Below, one piece after another: positions 1 to 8,948 of a stretch of DNA of 64,000 bases. The translations under genes and the position numbers were made by a program. Position 1 is the stretch's first letter, and every line of letters begins with the position of its first letter. The DNA is from Muribaculaceae bacterium Isolate-037 (Harlan). GTDB lineage: Bacteria; Bacteroidota; Bacteroidia; Bacteroidales; Muribaculaceae. Location of the stretch: NCBI GenBank assembly GCA_003762615.1, contig RIAZ01000020.1:1-64000 (forward strand), written 5' to 3'. Below the pieces are notes generated by a model. That model ran no database searches. It was not told the DNA's origin and was given only the letters and a program-made list of their open reading frames with translations.

Positions 1-201
1 TTAATGAATTATCCAAATTTTCAATGTACTATTTCGTCTCTGAAAACAAGAATTTCCAGCACGTGATTTTTATGTAAAATCCGGTGTTCTGGATGCCGTT
101 TTTCGGAACGTCAAACTGAACACCCTACAAAATAGGGAAAGGGATGGAGTCTGAGACCCCATATTCATACACTTCATTTGGAAGATGCCGATATTTCCTG
201 T
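1..201. other. Intergenic, window edge
   Basis: No supportable gene lies here. The only structure is a small inverted repeat (CCCTA, four-base loop, TAGGG) at 123-137, downstream of the leftward Rpn-family gene. It is too weak to call a terminator with confidence. Confidence 0.4.
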
Positions 202-1239
202 TTATTTTTTCAAAAGTTTAGATATTTCTTTTTCAGAGAGATTTGTCATGGATGAAATCTGTTGTAGTGTATAACCGGCATCCAGCATATTCTTTGCGAC
301 AATATACAATCCTTCAGCACGTCCTTCAGCACGTCCTTCCGCACGACCCTCTGCACGTCCTTCCGCACGTCCTTCCGCACGTCCTTCGGCAAGTCCTTCG
401 ACACGCCCCTCTGCGCGCCCCTCTGCGCGCCCTTCGGCAAGTCCCTCTTCTCTGGCATGCTTTCGTGCGTATGACATCTCTGCATGATAGTCTCGTGCTT
501 TCTTGAGGTCATATTCATACTGATAACGCTGTTCAGGACTTAACGTGGCTAAGTTACTCACAGAGGCGAGTCGCTGAAATATTTCCTGATGGGAGGTAAA
601 GGGCATTGTATTCATAGTTCTCATGTTTTTAAGTGCAAAAATCCATTTCTCAAAATCTGTCCGACATTCCTTCTCATCATTGATTGTAAACGCCGGAAGT
701 TGTATAAAAGCATAACGCATTGCGTTGCCGATAGGTTTGTTGTTGTCGGTATCGCAGAGCCTGCCATGTGTGACGAGTTTATGCTCAAGACCATGTATAT
801 AGAAATTGGAGAAGAACACTCCCACTACCGGAATAAGCTCATAGTTCCAATATTTTTTGTCGTTGTCATTATTCTCGTTGCCTGCTACAGAATCATTTTT
901 GTCGGAAAATCTCCCCTTATAGCCTTGATATGCGATTGACCGAGCGACATAGTATATTGCACGACTAAGGAAATTCTCCTGTGGGTTTTTCTGCATCTCG
1001 ACAATGAAACGATGCCCATGTGACGTCTCGCAATACACGTCGTAGACAATGGTCTTCCCCTCTATCCATTCACGCACGTTCTCATTGTTGAGATAACGCA
1101 CGCTGACAATCTCCTCAAAGTCCGGTTGACCCTCAAAGAGGGCGTTGAGGAAATATTTCAGAATCTCGTTTGAGACATTATTAAGACCGAACACTATCTT
1201 AAAGCCCGTGTCAGTAAACGGATCAATATACTTAGCCAT
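202..1239 (-). CDS. Rpn family PD-(D/E)XK nuclease / transposase-like protein
   Basis: A 345-residue protein of the Rpn / PD-(D/E)XK family transposase group. The N-terminal domain (about 1-230) begins YIDPFTDTGFK, as family members do. It has the nuclease-type pair IVYDVYC (Asp) and FIVEMQ (Glu-x-Gln), separated by a short hairpin. The family comprises DNA endonucleases linked to recombination and, in some cases, toxicity or phage defence. Residues about 265-312 are twelve EGRA/EGLA-type tetrapeptides encoded by a 12-bp DNA repeat. A final domain of about 35 residues (AKNMLDAGYTLQQISSMTNLS) looks like a small helix-turn-helix. An in-frame ATG at 477 could start a 91-residue C-terminal product. 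The gene stands alone with its own promoter. Family assignment is firm; the cellular role is not. Confidence 0.85.
   Translation of the reverse strand: MAKYIDPFTDTGFKIVFGLNNVSNEILKYFLNALFEGQPDFEEIVSVRYLNNENVREWIEGKTIVYDVYCETSHGHRFIVEMQKNPQENFLSRAIYYVARSIAYQGYKGRFSDKNDSVAGNENNDNDKKYWNYELIPVVGVFFSNFYIHGLEHKLVTHGRLCDTDNNKPIGNAMRYAFIQLPAFTINDEKECRTDFEKWIFALKNMRTMNTMPFTSHQEIFQRLASVSNLATLSPEQRYQYEYDLKKARDYHAEMSYARKHAREEGLAEGRAEGRAEGRVEGLAEGRAEGRAEGRAEGRAEGRAEGRAEGLYIVAKNMLDAGYTLQQISSMTNLSEKEISKLLKK
304..447 (-). repeat. In-frame 12-bp tandem repeat (EGRA tetrapeptides)
   Basis: Twelve consecutive 12-bp units, read on the minus strand as Glu-Gly-Arg/Leu-Ala/Val. The unit is a multiple of three, so copy-number change would lengthen or shorten the linker without shifting frame. 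The middle units are nearly identical at the DNA level, which suggests recent slippage or expansion. Confidence 0.9.
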
Positions 1240-1274
1240 ACGTCAATATATTAAAGCATAAACAACTTCATCTG

Positions 1275-1305
1275 CAAAGATACTAATATTTTGTATAATA
1301 TTCAA
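1275..1305 (-). promoter_or_regulatory. Promoter of the Rpn-family gene
   Basis: On the minus strand, TTG (1305-1303), 20 bp, then TATCTTTG (1282-1275). This matches the Bacteroidota consensus TTTG-N19-21-TAnnTTTG. The predicted leader to the ATG at 1239 is about 30 nt. Confidence 0.7.
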
Positions 1306-1464
1306 TATCCGTAAGTTGAAAATCGATGGTATATTTTAATGAAAATATGGAATGGGGTCTTATTTTGCTTGACATCAAATTAGGTTACAGTTTTGAGATA
1401 TGATGAATGAAAGGTGTGAGATGTGGGGATGGTCAATGAGGAAGTAGTTGATATGTAGAAAGAA

Positions 1465-1516
1465 ATGTCATGAGCGACTTAGAACTTTGATTCTGTTCCC
1501 AAGTCGCTCATGACAT
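1465..1516. terminator. 16-bp perfect inverted repeat after the GH127 operon
   Basis: Arms 1465-1480 and 1501-1516 (ATGTCATGAGCGACTT and its complement) are perfect 16-bp complements around a 20-nt loop. The repeat lies about 50 bp past the stop codon of the leftward GH97-GH43-GH127 operon. On that strand it is followed by TTCTTTC rather than a clean T-run, so it may act as a terminator or as a 3'-end stabiliser. The rest of the gap 1240-1567 holds the Rpn promoter and no gene. Confidence 0.55.
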
Positions 1517-1567
1517 ATTGTAGATGGTATGATATCAGTTGTGATTCGTTATTTACCGGTTGTCAGA

Positions 1568-3982
1568 TCAGTCGAGTTGCCACTCGAATATGCCGGCGGA
1601 GTTATCGTCCGGGAGAACCACTTCAAGTTTCATGGCTTTTGTCTTAACCGGGTCAAAGTTGACCGTGTTTGCGGCTCCTTTGACTGTGCCGTACTTGTCA
1701 GCTCCGGTGACAGGTTGCCAGTTGCCTGAGCCATCCTTGTAGTATATCTTCCATGACTTCGGCACGCGGCATCCACCCCACGGTCCATCGTCATACCAAT
1801 AGACAGTTGCACTCTGCACGGTCTCCTCTTTCGGTAGTTCGTAGGCAATCCATTCAGTAGTGCCCTGTTTAGGCCACCAGTGAGTGTATGGTACCGAACG
1901 GTCGTTCTCATCCTTCGGTACGAGTCGGTCGTTGAGTGAGGAAAGAGAACCCATCTTCTGCGAAGCCGTTACCTTGCTCTGAGATGCGAGTGTCGGAGGC
2001 ATTACCGGACGCGATGCGCTCAACTCCTGCGGTAGCCACACTGCCATGTTGCCGCTTCCGCGATGACACCATGCGTAGTAGGGGATGAGGTTCAGTTTCA
2101 CATCCTTTGCTGCGAGACGACCCTTGTCGTCGTAGCTGAGCACCTGTCCGTCGGTCGTGAGAGTCACGATACCTTCAAGAAGTTCAGGCTTCTCAGTGAC
2201 GGTGAACTGCGGTTTCTGATTTACGAATATGCTGAGCACGTCAAAGTCATTGTCAGGCCATTCGGCGCAATATACAATAGGACCTCTCTCCACAGCAATT
2301 CTGCCACGGTCAGCCTCCACACGGTTGTCTGCTTTCACGGTGCGCGGCTCCATGTCGAGATGAAGCTCCACCTTGTCACCCTTCTTCCAATTGCGGGCAA
2401 TCGAGTAATATCCGTCGGCTGTCAGAGTGCCATCGGCAGGTTTGCCATTGACAGTCACAGTATAGCCGAGACGTTTGCCGTCGCTATATTTGTAGAGGTC
2501 GCTCGGCACGGGGCGGTTCTGTACCCATCTCGGAATACGGAGTTTCAGGTCGAAGTTGCCTGCCTTATTCTTGTCTACGGTGAAAGCAATGTTGCCGTTC
2601 CAAGGATAATTTGTCTGCTGGCTTATCACCACGTCCTTACCATTGACTTTAAGGTTTCCGGTGTTCGACATGAAGAGGTTGACGTAGACATCATCCCCGT
2701 TGACCGCATAGACGTAGCCTGGAAGCGACGGGATGAAACGTGCGATGTTGGAGGGGCAGCATGCACATCCGAACCATGGCTGACGCTGGTGCTGACCCAT
2801 GCTTTCGAGTGGGTTGGGGTAGAAGAAGCCACCCCCGTCAAGAGCCACGCCGGAGATAAGACCATTATAGAGAGTGCGCTCCACCACATCGTAATATTTT
2901 GAATCGCCGTGGAGAAGGAAGAGACGGTGGTTCACGTAGACATTGCCGATTGCGGCACAAGTCTCGCAATAAGCCGACATGTTGGGTAGCTCATAATTCT
3001 TGCCGAAAGCCTCACCGTTGCTTGTTGCGCCGATACCGCCGGTGATATAATATTTCTTCCCTACGATATTATCCCAGATGCGGTCTATAGCCTTGATATA
3101 TGCGGAGTCGCCTGTGAGGGCTGCCACGTCAGCCATGCCGGCATACATGTAGGCTGCACGCACTGCGTGACCGACAGCCTCATCCTGCTCGACCACCGGC
3201 TTGTGAGCCTGGCTGTATTCATCTGTGCGGGATGTATAGCCGCGTTTGTCGAGGAAATATTTGGCCTGGTCGAGATATTTCTTGTCGCCGGTGACGAGAT
3301 AGAGCTTTGCAAGAGCCATCTCCGCGATCTGATGCCCCGGCACGCGTGCCACCTGACCCGGACCGTCGCCGATCTCGCGGCATACGCAGTCGGCATATTT
3401 TATTGCGATCTCAAGGAAATTCCGTTTCCCCGTAGCTTGATAGTGGGCTATCGCACCCTCCACCATGTGTCCGAGGTTGTAGAACTCATGGCTGAGGTCC
3501 TCCACCATCTCCCAACGCTTCGAGCCTGCCCATTCGTGAGGATGTTTCGGGTTCATAGTGCGCGATGTGTAGAGATAGCCGTCGGGTTCCTGAGCGGCAG
3601 CCACAATTACGAGCACACTGTCTATATAGTTCTCCAGTTTCTTGTCGGGATAAGTCTGGAGAAGATAGCTTGCGCCCTCGATAGTCTTGTAGACGTCGGT
3701 ATCGTCAAAAGCGAGACCACCTACGTGTATCGTATCGCTCGGATGGGCTGCGTTGACGAAATTAGTGTATCGTCCTGTCTCCTCGCATTTACTGAAAGCG
3801 AGGGGTATTGTCACTTCGCGACTCGCCTTCAGGCGTTGTCCCCAGAAATCATCGGTGACTTTCACAGAGGTGAAGGGCACCGGATCAATCGGATAGCCAT
3901 GATGGGAGGCTTTCTTATCCGATTTAGCCATAGCCGGGATAGCAAGGGAGGCTATCAGGGTGGCGGTGAGTAATTTTTTCAT
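1568..3982 (-). CDS. GH127 beta-L-arabinofuranosidase, secreted
   Basis: An 804-residue glycoside hydrolase family 127 (DUF1680) enzyme. It has a cleavable signal peptide (about 1-19, ending AMA), which suggests the periplasm. The zinc/thiolate active site of the founding enzyme HypBA1 (Glu338, Cys340, Cys417, Cys418) is matched by E340 and C342 in CETCAAIGN and by C408-C409 in CACCPSN. The (alpha/alpha)6 barrel fills roughly 30-450, followed by beta-sandwich domains and a C-terminal discoidin-like segment ending EWQLD. Known members remove beta-linked L-arabinofuranose, for example from hydroxyproline-linked beta-1,2-arabino-oligosaccharides. It is the last gene of a leftward operon with GH97 and GH43, and is paralogous to the divergent GH127 lipoprotein at 8949. 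Family certain; exact linkage inferred. Confidence 0.93.
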   Translation of the reverse strand: MKKLLTATLIASLAIPAMAKSDKKASHHGYPIDPVPFTSVKVTDDFWGQRLKASREVTIPLAFSKCEETGRYTNFVNAAHPSDTIHVGGLAFDDTDVYKTIEGASYLLQTYPDKKLENYIDSVLVIVAAAQEPDGYLYTSRTMNPKHPHEWAGSKRWEMVEDLSHEFYNLGHMVEGAIAHYQATGKRNFLEIAIKYADCVCREIGDGPGQVARVPGHQIAEMALAKLYLVTGDKKYLDQAKYFLDKRGYTSRTDEYSQAHKPVVEQDEAVGHAVRAAYMYAGMADVAALTGDSAYIKAIDRIWDNIVGKKYYITGGIGATSNGEAFGKNYELPNMSAYCETCAAIGNVYVNHRLFLLHGDSKYYDVVERTLYNGLISGVALDGGGFFYPNPLESMGQHQRQPWFGCACCPSNIARFIPSLPGYVYAVNGDDVYVNLFMSNTGNLKVNGKDVVISQQTNYPWNGNIAFTVDKNKAGNFDLKLRIPRWVQNRPVPSDLYKYSDGKRLGYTVTVNGKPADGTLTADGYYSIARNWKKGDKVELHLDMEPRTVKADNRVEADRGRIAVERGPIVYCAEWPDNDFDVLSIFVNQKPQFTVTEKPELLEGIVTLTTDGQVLSYDDKGRLAAKDVKLNLIPYYAWCHRGSGNMAVWLPQELSASRPVMPPTLASQSKVTASQKMGSLSSLNDRLVPKDENDRSVPYTHWWPKQGTTEWIAYELPKEETVQSATVYWYDDGPWGGCRVPKSWKIYYKDGSGNWQPVTGADKYGTVKGAANTVNFDPVKTKAMKLEVVLPDDNSAGIFEWQLD

Positions 3983-4000
3983 GTGTATATGTGTTAGGAA

Positions 4001-4096
4001 TTTAGAATTTAAAATTTAGAGTTGAAAATTTAGAATTTAGAATTTAAAGTCAAATATTAACGATAAATTCTCCATTTTAAATTTTCAATTTTCCAT
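4001..4096. repeat. AT-rich degenerate intergenic repeat, inverted halves
   Basis: The GH43-GH127 gap is filled by an AATTTAGA-type unit (AATTTAGAATTTAAAATTT) repeated several times on the left. Complementary AAATTTTCAATTTTCC-type units follow on the right. The two halves could pair in RNA. It lies inside the leftward operon, so it should be transcribed. Confidence 0.65.
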
Positions 4097-4098
4097 TC

Positions 4099-6495
4099 TC
4101 AATTATCCATTATCTCGTCGGAGAGTCGGAGCGAATGGATGTAGCCGGTGAAGGGCCATTCATTCTCCGCATTGCGTCCGAGTGTGACAAACTGTGATGG
4201 TTTCACGAGTAGCTGAATATCCTTCTCGCTTACCAGCTTGCCGTTGATATAGACCCTCTCGATGCGTCCGTCGAAACATACTCGGATGGTCTGCCATTCT
4301 CCGGCAAGATCCTTCACGTCTTGCCATCCGGCATCCTCATACCAGCCGTAATGATTCATCATTCCGCAGCGAGGTTCAGTGCCGTTCACTCCCATGATTT
4401 TCTCCAGCTCATCGTGAGAGGAGGTGAAGTCTGCATAACACTCATTCTCCGCTATCTCCGGATTGAGGATGACGGCTTCAAGTGTGTATGGGGTGTTGTC
4501 GCGTATCGTGGCGGGTAGTGGGAAGGAGGAGCGGAAGAACGTGTCGCCGTCGAATCGGAACGCCTTCTTCCCCTTGATCTCCTCCACTATAGCGGGCTTC
4601 TCGACAGCCTCGAAATAACCTCCGGTCAGGGCGGTGTTAGGTATGTAGCCCACTGTGTCGCCGGGATTGAACGCATCGGCGTTTATCTCCACGACGGTGC
4701 CTAAATTCTGCCGCTCTGCCACGGGATTACGTCTCAACGGATTTGTGGAGTCAAATCGTTTCTCACTGTCGGTAAGCTCCCAATTGTAATAGCGAAGGTT
4801 AGTGAGAGTCAGGGGTGACTGACCGCTTTCTATCGTCAGTCTGCCGTCAGATATACATTTGCCGAGGTCAGCCGCCCTCCACTCCTTCCCGTCGAATGAC
4901 AGGGCGGAAAGTGTATGCGGTTTTTTTGGGTCGATTAATGCGCTTTCATACACGAGCTTAGTGCCGGGGGAGAGCACAATGGCGTCATGCCCGTCAATTC
5001 TCTTCGACTCCACGCGCCCCTGCAAGAGACGGAATGAGCCGCCGAGTTGTCCGAGATTGTTCCTCCATTCCGTGCCGTTCCAGTCCATACCGTTCAGCCC
5101 GATCCATTGCTGCGGTGCGCTGTCTTCAATGCCGTCGAACACTTTCACGTTCCACAGCGCACCATTAAAGCCGCGTTTCTCGCCACCGGTGGAAGTGATG
5201 CGGATGTAGCGTGCGTGGGTATCACCGAAATCCACCATCGGGCTCCCTGCCAGACGGTTGTCGCGCTTATCGGCAAACACAGTCCAGTCCTTGCCGTTGT
5301 CTGATGTCTCGATAAGATACTGATAGAACTGGGTGCCATATTCCCACTGCGTCCATATCGTCCTTATGGGTTCACTCTTGCCGAGGTCAATCTCGATCCA
5401 TTCTTGACCCATACCTGCGGGACGCCAGAGTGTGCCGTTGTTGTCGTCTACAGCATATTCAGGCTTGAAATTCTCATCATAGAAGGAGGATGCCCTTACG
5501 CTCTTCCCTGCGGCAAGGTTTCTTGATGTCACAGAGGATTTGGTGGGGAAACTTACCCCGGCATGAGAGGCGTTGACAGGGCGAATCCTACCTTTCTTGT
5601 CAAATTCAAGTTTGTCGATACATATCTGGCGATGGAAACCACGGTTGGAATGAGGATTGTCGTGGCGGTGATAGACTATATAGTAGTCATTACCCTCCTG
5701 GAGCACGCTGTGATGCCCCGGACCATGTATTGTGCCGTCAGTATTCGTCTCAAGGATGCACCCCTGATATTTGTAGGGACCGAGTGGCTTGTCGCTTGTG
5801 GCATACTGCACACGGTATGTGTGGTCATGACATGAGCCGGAGGAATACATGAAATAATACTTACCGTTCTTTTTAAGCACGAAGGGTGCCTCAAAGAAAT
5901 CGGTAGCCTCGGTGTTGGGGATGAGTCTTGTCTCAGTAAACCCCTTCATGTCGGGAGTCAGTTTGCCGGCACCGCATCCGAAACCGTCGTATATGCCCCA
6001 CGTGCCCCAATACATATAGATCGAGCCGTCGTCATCCACGAATGTCTGACCGTCGAGTGTGATGGCATTCTTCACGAAACGGTCGGGCACGAGCACAGCC
6101 TCGCTCTCACCGAGGATATTCTTCCAGGGACCGCGTGGAGTGTCGCCGACGCCTACGTGTATCTTGCATGGCTGGCAATACACGTAGTAATATTTCCCGT
6201 CGTTGGCATTCTGCATCACATCGGGAGCCCATATCCAATGGCTGTCGGGCCAGTTCATCGGCATAAGCGTCCAGTTCTGGAGATCCTTGCTCTGCCAGAG
6301 CTGGGCGGGACCGAATCCGGCACCGCTCCCGTCGGTCGTGGCATACACATAATATGTGTCGCCGAATTTCTTTATGGTTGGGTCGGCGAAATACCCAGGA
6401 ATGATCGGGTTGAGTGCGCCTGGTGCGTCGAAAGCCACATCTGCGGCAGCCGACATCGACGCGAGAAGCAGAGATATAGATAGGAGATGTTTCAC
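4099..6495 (-). CDS. GH43 arabinosidase-type hydrolase with discoidin and LamG-like domains
   Basis: A 798-residue secreted protein. After a signal peptide (about 1-18) comes a five-bladed GH43 domain (about 28-330). The catalytic base is in GYFADPT (D38), the pKa-modulating Asp in WAPDV (about 92-96), and the acid Glu in FFEAPFV (about 204). A discoidin (F5/8 type C, CBM32-like) domain follows at about 340-455 (ASSFYDENFKPEYAVDDNN...W). A concanavalin/LamG-like domain is at about 625-795. GH43 enzymes commonly remove alpha-L-arabinofuranose or xylose. The GH127 neighbours point to arabinose, but I cannot assign a subfamily or exclude endo activity. The start codon read here is GTG at 6495; no ATG upstream fits a signal peptide. 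Confidence 0.88.
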   Translation of the reverse strand: MKHLLSISLLLASMSAAADVAFDAPGALNPIIPGYFADPTIKKFGDTYYVYATTDGSGAGFGPAQLWQSKDLQNWTLMPMNWPDSHWIWAPDVMQNANDGKYYYVYCQPCKIHVGVGDTPRGPWKNILGESEAVLVPDRFVKNAITLDGQTFVDDDGSIYMYWGTWGIYDGFGCGAGKLTPDMKGFTETRLIPNTEATDFFEAPFVLKKNGKYYFMYSSGSCHDHTYRVQYATSDKPLGPYKYQGCILETNTDGTIHGPGHHSVLQEGNDYYIVYHRHDNPHSNRGFHRQICIDKLEFDKKGRIRPVNASHAGVSFPTKSSVTSRNLAAGKSVRASSFYDENFKPEYAVDDNNGTLWRPAGMGQEWIEIDLGKSEPIRTIWTQWEYGTQFYQYLIETSDNGKDWTVFADKRDNRLAGSPMVDFGDTHARYIRITSTGGEKRGFNGALWNVKVFDGIEDSAPQQWIGLNGMDWNGTEWRNNLGQLGGSFRLLQGRVESKRIDGHDAIVLSPGTKLVYESALIDPKKPHTLSALSFDGKEWRAADLGKCISDGRLTIESGQSPLTLTNLRYYNWELTDSEKRFDSTNPLRRNPVAERQNLGTVVEINADAFNPGDTVGYIPNTALTGGYFEAVEKPAIVEEIKGKKAFRFDGDTFFRSSFPLPATIRDNTPYTLEAVILNPEIAENECYADFTSSHDELEKIMGVNGTEPRCGMMNHYGWYEDAGWQDVKDLAGEWQTIRVCFDGRIERVYINGKLVSEKDIQLLVKPSQFVTLGRNAENEWPFTGYIHSLRLSDEIMDN

Positions 6496-6507
6496 AAGGG
6501 TAGGAAG

Positions 6508-6740
6508 GTTTATGGTTTAAGGTTTAAGGTTTATGGTTTAAGGTTTAAGGTTTATGGTTGAGGGTTTAAGGTTTAAGGTTTATGGTTGGGGTTTATAGTT
6601 TATCGATAGTTTATGGGGGAGGGTTTAGGGCTCCGGTTATTTGCAGTTTATCTACTATAAACCATCAACTATAAACTGTAAACCCTCAACTATAAACCAT
6701 ATACCATATACCATAAACTATCAACCATAAACTATCAACA
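6508..6740. repeat. Heptad repeat array GGTTTAT/GGTTTAA with inverted right half
   Basis: The GH97-GH43 gap is made almost entirely of degenerate 7-bp units. GGTTTAT, GGTTTAA and GGGTTTA run from about 6508 to 6634. The complementary type (TATAAAC, CATAAAC, TAAACC) runs from about 6651 to 6740. The halves are inverted, so an RNA spanning it could fold into one long imperfect hairpin. A second array of the same units lies at 28963-29128. Confidence 0.85.
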
Positions 6741-6743
6741 TTG

Positions 6744-8729
6744 TCAAGGAATCAGACGGATTGCGAAGCCGCCGCCGGGAGCCATGTGGATCGTCTTCTT
6801 GGTGCCGGAATTGACCGTCAGAGTCTCCAGCTCATAATCCTGTGCCTGCTTCGTTGCGTTTACGCCATCTTTAAGAATCGTAACCTTGAAATCTTTCCCC
6901 GATGGGAGAAACGCAAAATCTACGGTATATTCCCGTGGATTCCAATCCGTCTGTCCTCCTATGAACCAACTATTATCTTTCTTCCTTAAGGTCACGATAT
7001 ATTCACCCATTTTTCCATCCATTATTGAGGTTTCATCAAAGACGGTGGGTATGGCTGTTATGAAATCTGTACATTCCTGATTGTCGAGATAGTTGGAGGG
7101 GGAGTCTGCAAGCATCGTGAAAGGGGAGTCCTGCACGATGTAGTTTGCCACCTGATGTGCGCGGGTACCTTGGCTCTCAGGATTATAGTAGACAGCCTTC
7201 CAATCCTTTTTTGAGGCATTGCGCATCGCGCCGGGTGTGAAATCCACCGGTCCGCACATCATGCGTATGTAGGGGAATGTCACGTCATACTCCGGCATAT
7301 CCACCGATGTCGGGCTCCATTTCATCTCCTCCATGCCGAAGACGCTCTCAAAATTCACCACGTTGGGATACGTGCGGTTCAATCCTGTCGGCTTATAGAA
7401 TCCGTGGAGGTCGAGCATAAGGTTATGCCGGGCAGTGGCATCGGCTATGCGGTAGGTCATATCCACGGCTGTCTGGTCGTCGCGGTCGAGGAAATCCACC
7501 TTAAACCCCTTTATGCCGAGGTCGCTGTATTTCTTGCACGCCTCCTCCAACTGTGTGTCGAGCACGTTGAAGACAGTCCAGAGCCATAGCCCCACACCCT
7601 TCTTGTCGGCATACTTCACGAGCGCAGGAAGGTCGATCTCCGGTATCGTCGTCAGCATATCGCCGCTTTTCGGCACGTACCAACCTTCATCAAGCACCAC
7701 ATACTCTATCCCGTTATCGGCTGCAAAGTCGATGAAATAGCGGTAGGTTTCATTATTTATACCAGCCTTGAACGGCACTCCGCGCAGACCCCAGTCGTTC
7801 CACCATTCCCATGCCGCCATACCAGGCTTTATCCAGCTCGTGTCAGCCACGCGCGACGGTGATGCGAGGGCATACACGAGGTTATTCACCGGCATCTGTC
7901 GGTCGTCGGTAGTCACGGCAAATATCCTCCAGGGGAAATTGCGTTTGCCTGAGATCTTGGCGATATAGTTCTCACGTCCGGTGACGTACTCCTGTTTCCT
8001 CCAGGGGTAGAAATCGGTTGAGGAGGGGTATTTTGCGAAGACCCCCTTCAGCGAACGGGATGTGGAGTCAGCCTCCACAAACATTCCGGGGTAGCTTTCG
8101 AGGTCAGATTCAAGAATGGTCATCTTCAGCCCGTCGCCATAGTCGAGAGTCGTTGGGAGGAACGCGAGCAGAGGCGACGCGCTACTGATCGGTGTGACGG
8201 TGTAGAAATTCTGGAACGCCATAGCCTCCGGAGCCTTCTCATTGGTGGAGTGAGGGAGATAGATGGTGGGGTTGCCCGCCACATTATATAATGCCTTTTC
8301 ATCCGTCACCACATTCCCCGTCTTGCCGTCGGTCGAGAAGCGGTAAGCCACCCCGTCGTCGTAGGCGCGGAACGTCACGCTGTTCCCGTCGGTGAGGCGC
8401 ACCGTCAGTTCGTTGCACTGCGTGGTGAAATGCGGGTTGCGGTAGAAGGGAGCGTCGAAACTCTCCTTTATATCCTTTTTAATAGATGTGGATTTTATCT
8501 TCCTTGCCTTTTTGCCCCCTTCAAAGTCCATCGCTATCTGCGAGGGGAGGAGCAGTTTCTCGCCGTTGGCGGATATAGAGAAAGTGAGGTTGCCGTCGGG
8601 GGCATCCTCCACCGCTACGGAGATGTTGCCGGAAGGGGAGAGGAGAGTGGCGTTCTTCGCTGTCGCGCTTACTGCCGACGTGGCGAGGAGAGCCGCGATT
8701 GCTGATGTTATGATGAGTTCCTGTTTCAT
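6744..8729 (-). CDS. GH97 glycoside hydrolase, probable retaining alpha-galactosidase
   Basis: A 661-residue GH97 enzyme. I take the ATG at 8729 as the start because it opens directly into a signal peptide (MKQELIITSAIAALLATSA...). A longer reading back to 8822 adds 31 residues that would be upstream of the predicted promoter's transcript. The N-terminal beta-sandwich (about 25-270) leads into a (beta/alpha)8 barrel with YVVLDEGWY and FKVDFLDR. D412 in FKVDF falls where the retaining alpha-galactosidase BtGH97b has its nucleophile (D415). E461 in NFESVFG is a candidate acid/base. Inverting SusB-type members lack this Asp, so alpha-galactosidase is favoured over alpha-glucosidase. It is the first gene of the leftward operon. 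Confidence 0.9.
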   Translation of the reverse strand: MKQELIITSAIAALLATSAVSATAKNATLLSPSGNISVAVEDAPDGNLTFSISANGEKLLLPSQIAMDFEGGKKARKIKSTSIKKDIKESFDAPFYRNPHFTTQCNELTVRLTDGNSVTFRAYDDGVAYRFSTDGKTGNVVTDEKALYNVAGNPTIYLPHSTNEKAPEAMAFQNFYTVTPISSASPLLAFLPTTLDYGDGLKMTILESDLESYPGMFVEADSTSRSLKGVFAKYPSSTDFYPWRKQEYVTGRENYIAKISGKRNFPWRIFAVTTDDRQMPVNNLVYALASPSRVADTSWIKPGMAAWEWWNDWGLRGVPFKAGINNETYRYFIDFAADNGIEYVVLDEGWYVPKSGDMLTTIPEIDLPALVKYADKKGVGLWLWTVFNVLDTQLEEACKKYSDLGIKGFKVDFLDRDDQTAVDMTYRIADATARHNLMLDLHGFYKPTGLNRTYPNVVNFESVFGMEEMKWSPTSVDMPEYDVTFPYIRMMCGPVDFTPGAMRNASKKDWKAVYYNPESQGTRAHQVANYIVQDSPFTMLADSPSNYLDNQECTDFITAIPTVFDETSIMDGKMGEYIVTLRKKDNSWFIGGQTDWNPREYTVDFAFLPSGKDFKVTILKDGVNATKQAQDYELETLTVNSGTKKTIHMAPGGGFAIRLIP

Positions 8730-8756
8730 GATAAAGGGTAACAAATTTTCACAATG

Positions 8757-8823
8757 CAAAGATAATTCAAAGAATTGGAGTTTCATGCAAAATCCGTACA
8801 AACGAATAATAAAATCGTACAAA
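8757..8823 (-). promoter_or_regulatory. HTCS-type operator pair and promoter, GH97-GH43-GH127 operon
   Basis: On the minus strand, two boxes TTGTACGATTTT (from 8822) and TTGTACGGATTT (from 8801) lie 21 bp apart. They are followed 37 bp further on by TATCTTTG (8764-8757), a perfect -7 element. The same box, spacing and distance occur at 8844-8910 and 23445-23510. This is the expected geometry for an AraC-type dimer on direct repeats. Assignment to the HTCS at 24942 is by association. Confidence 0.75.
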
Positions 8824-8843
8824 AATACTATTTTTCAGTTGTT

Positions 8844-8910
8844 TTGGACGATTGTATCATAATATTGGACGATTGTGTTGCCGTTTTCGATTGAATGGAT
8901 ATTAACTTTG
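8844..8910 (+). promoter_or_regulatory. HTCS-type operator pair and promoter, GH127-SusCD operon
   Basis: Two identical 12-bp boxes TTGGACGATTGT at 8844-8855 and 8865-8876, exactly 21 bp apart. TAACTTTG (-7) follows at 8903-8910, 38 bp after the start of the proximal box. This promoter diverges from the one at 8757-8823; the two operator pairs sit back to back in a 219-bp gap. Confidence 0.8.
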
Positions 8911-8948
8911 CGACAGATTTTTTAACGTTTTAATCGTTTGACCACACC

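Noticed and set aside
2063..2902. Long plus-strand open frame opposite the GH127 gene
   Set aside because: It lies fully antisense to a gene with intact catalytic motifs and has no family resemblance.
6508..6740. Possible CRISPR array
   Set aside because: The units are 7 bp, degenerate, contiguous and arranged in two inverted halves. There are no spacers and no cas genes.
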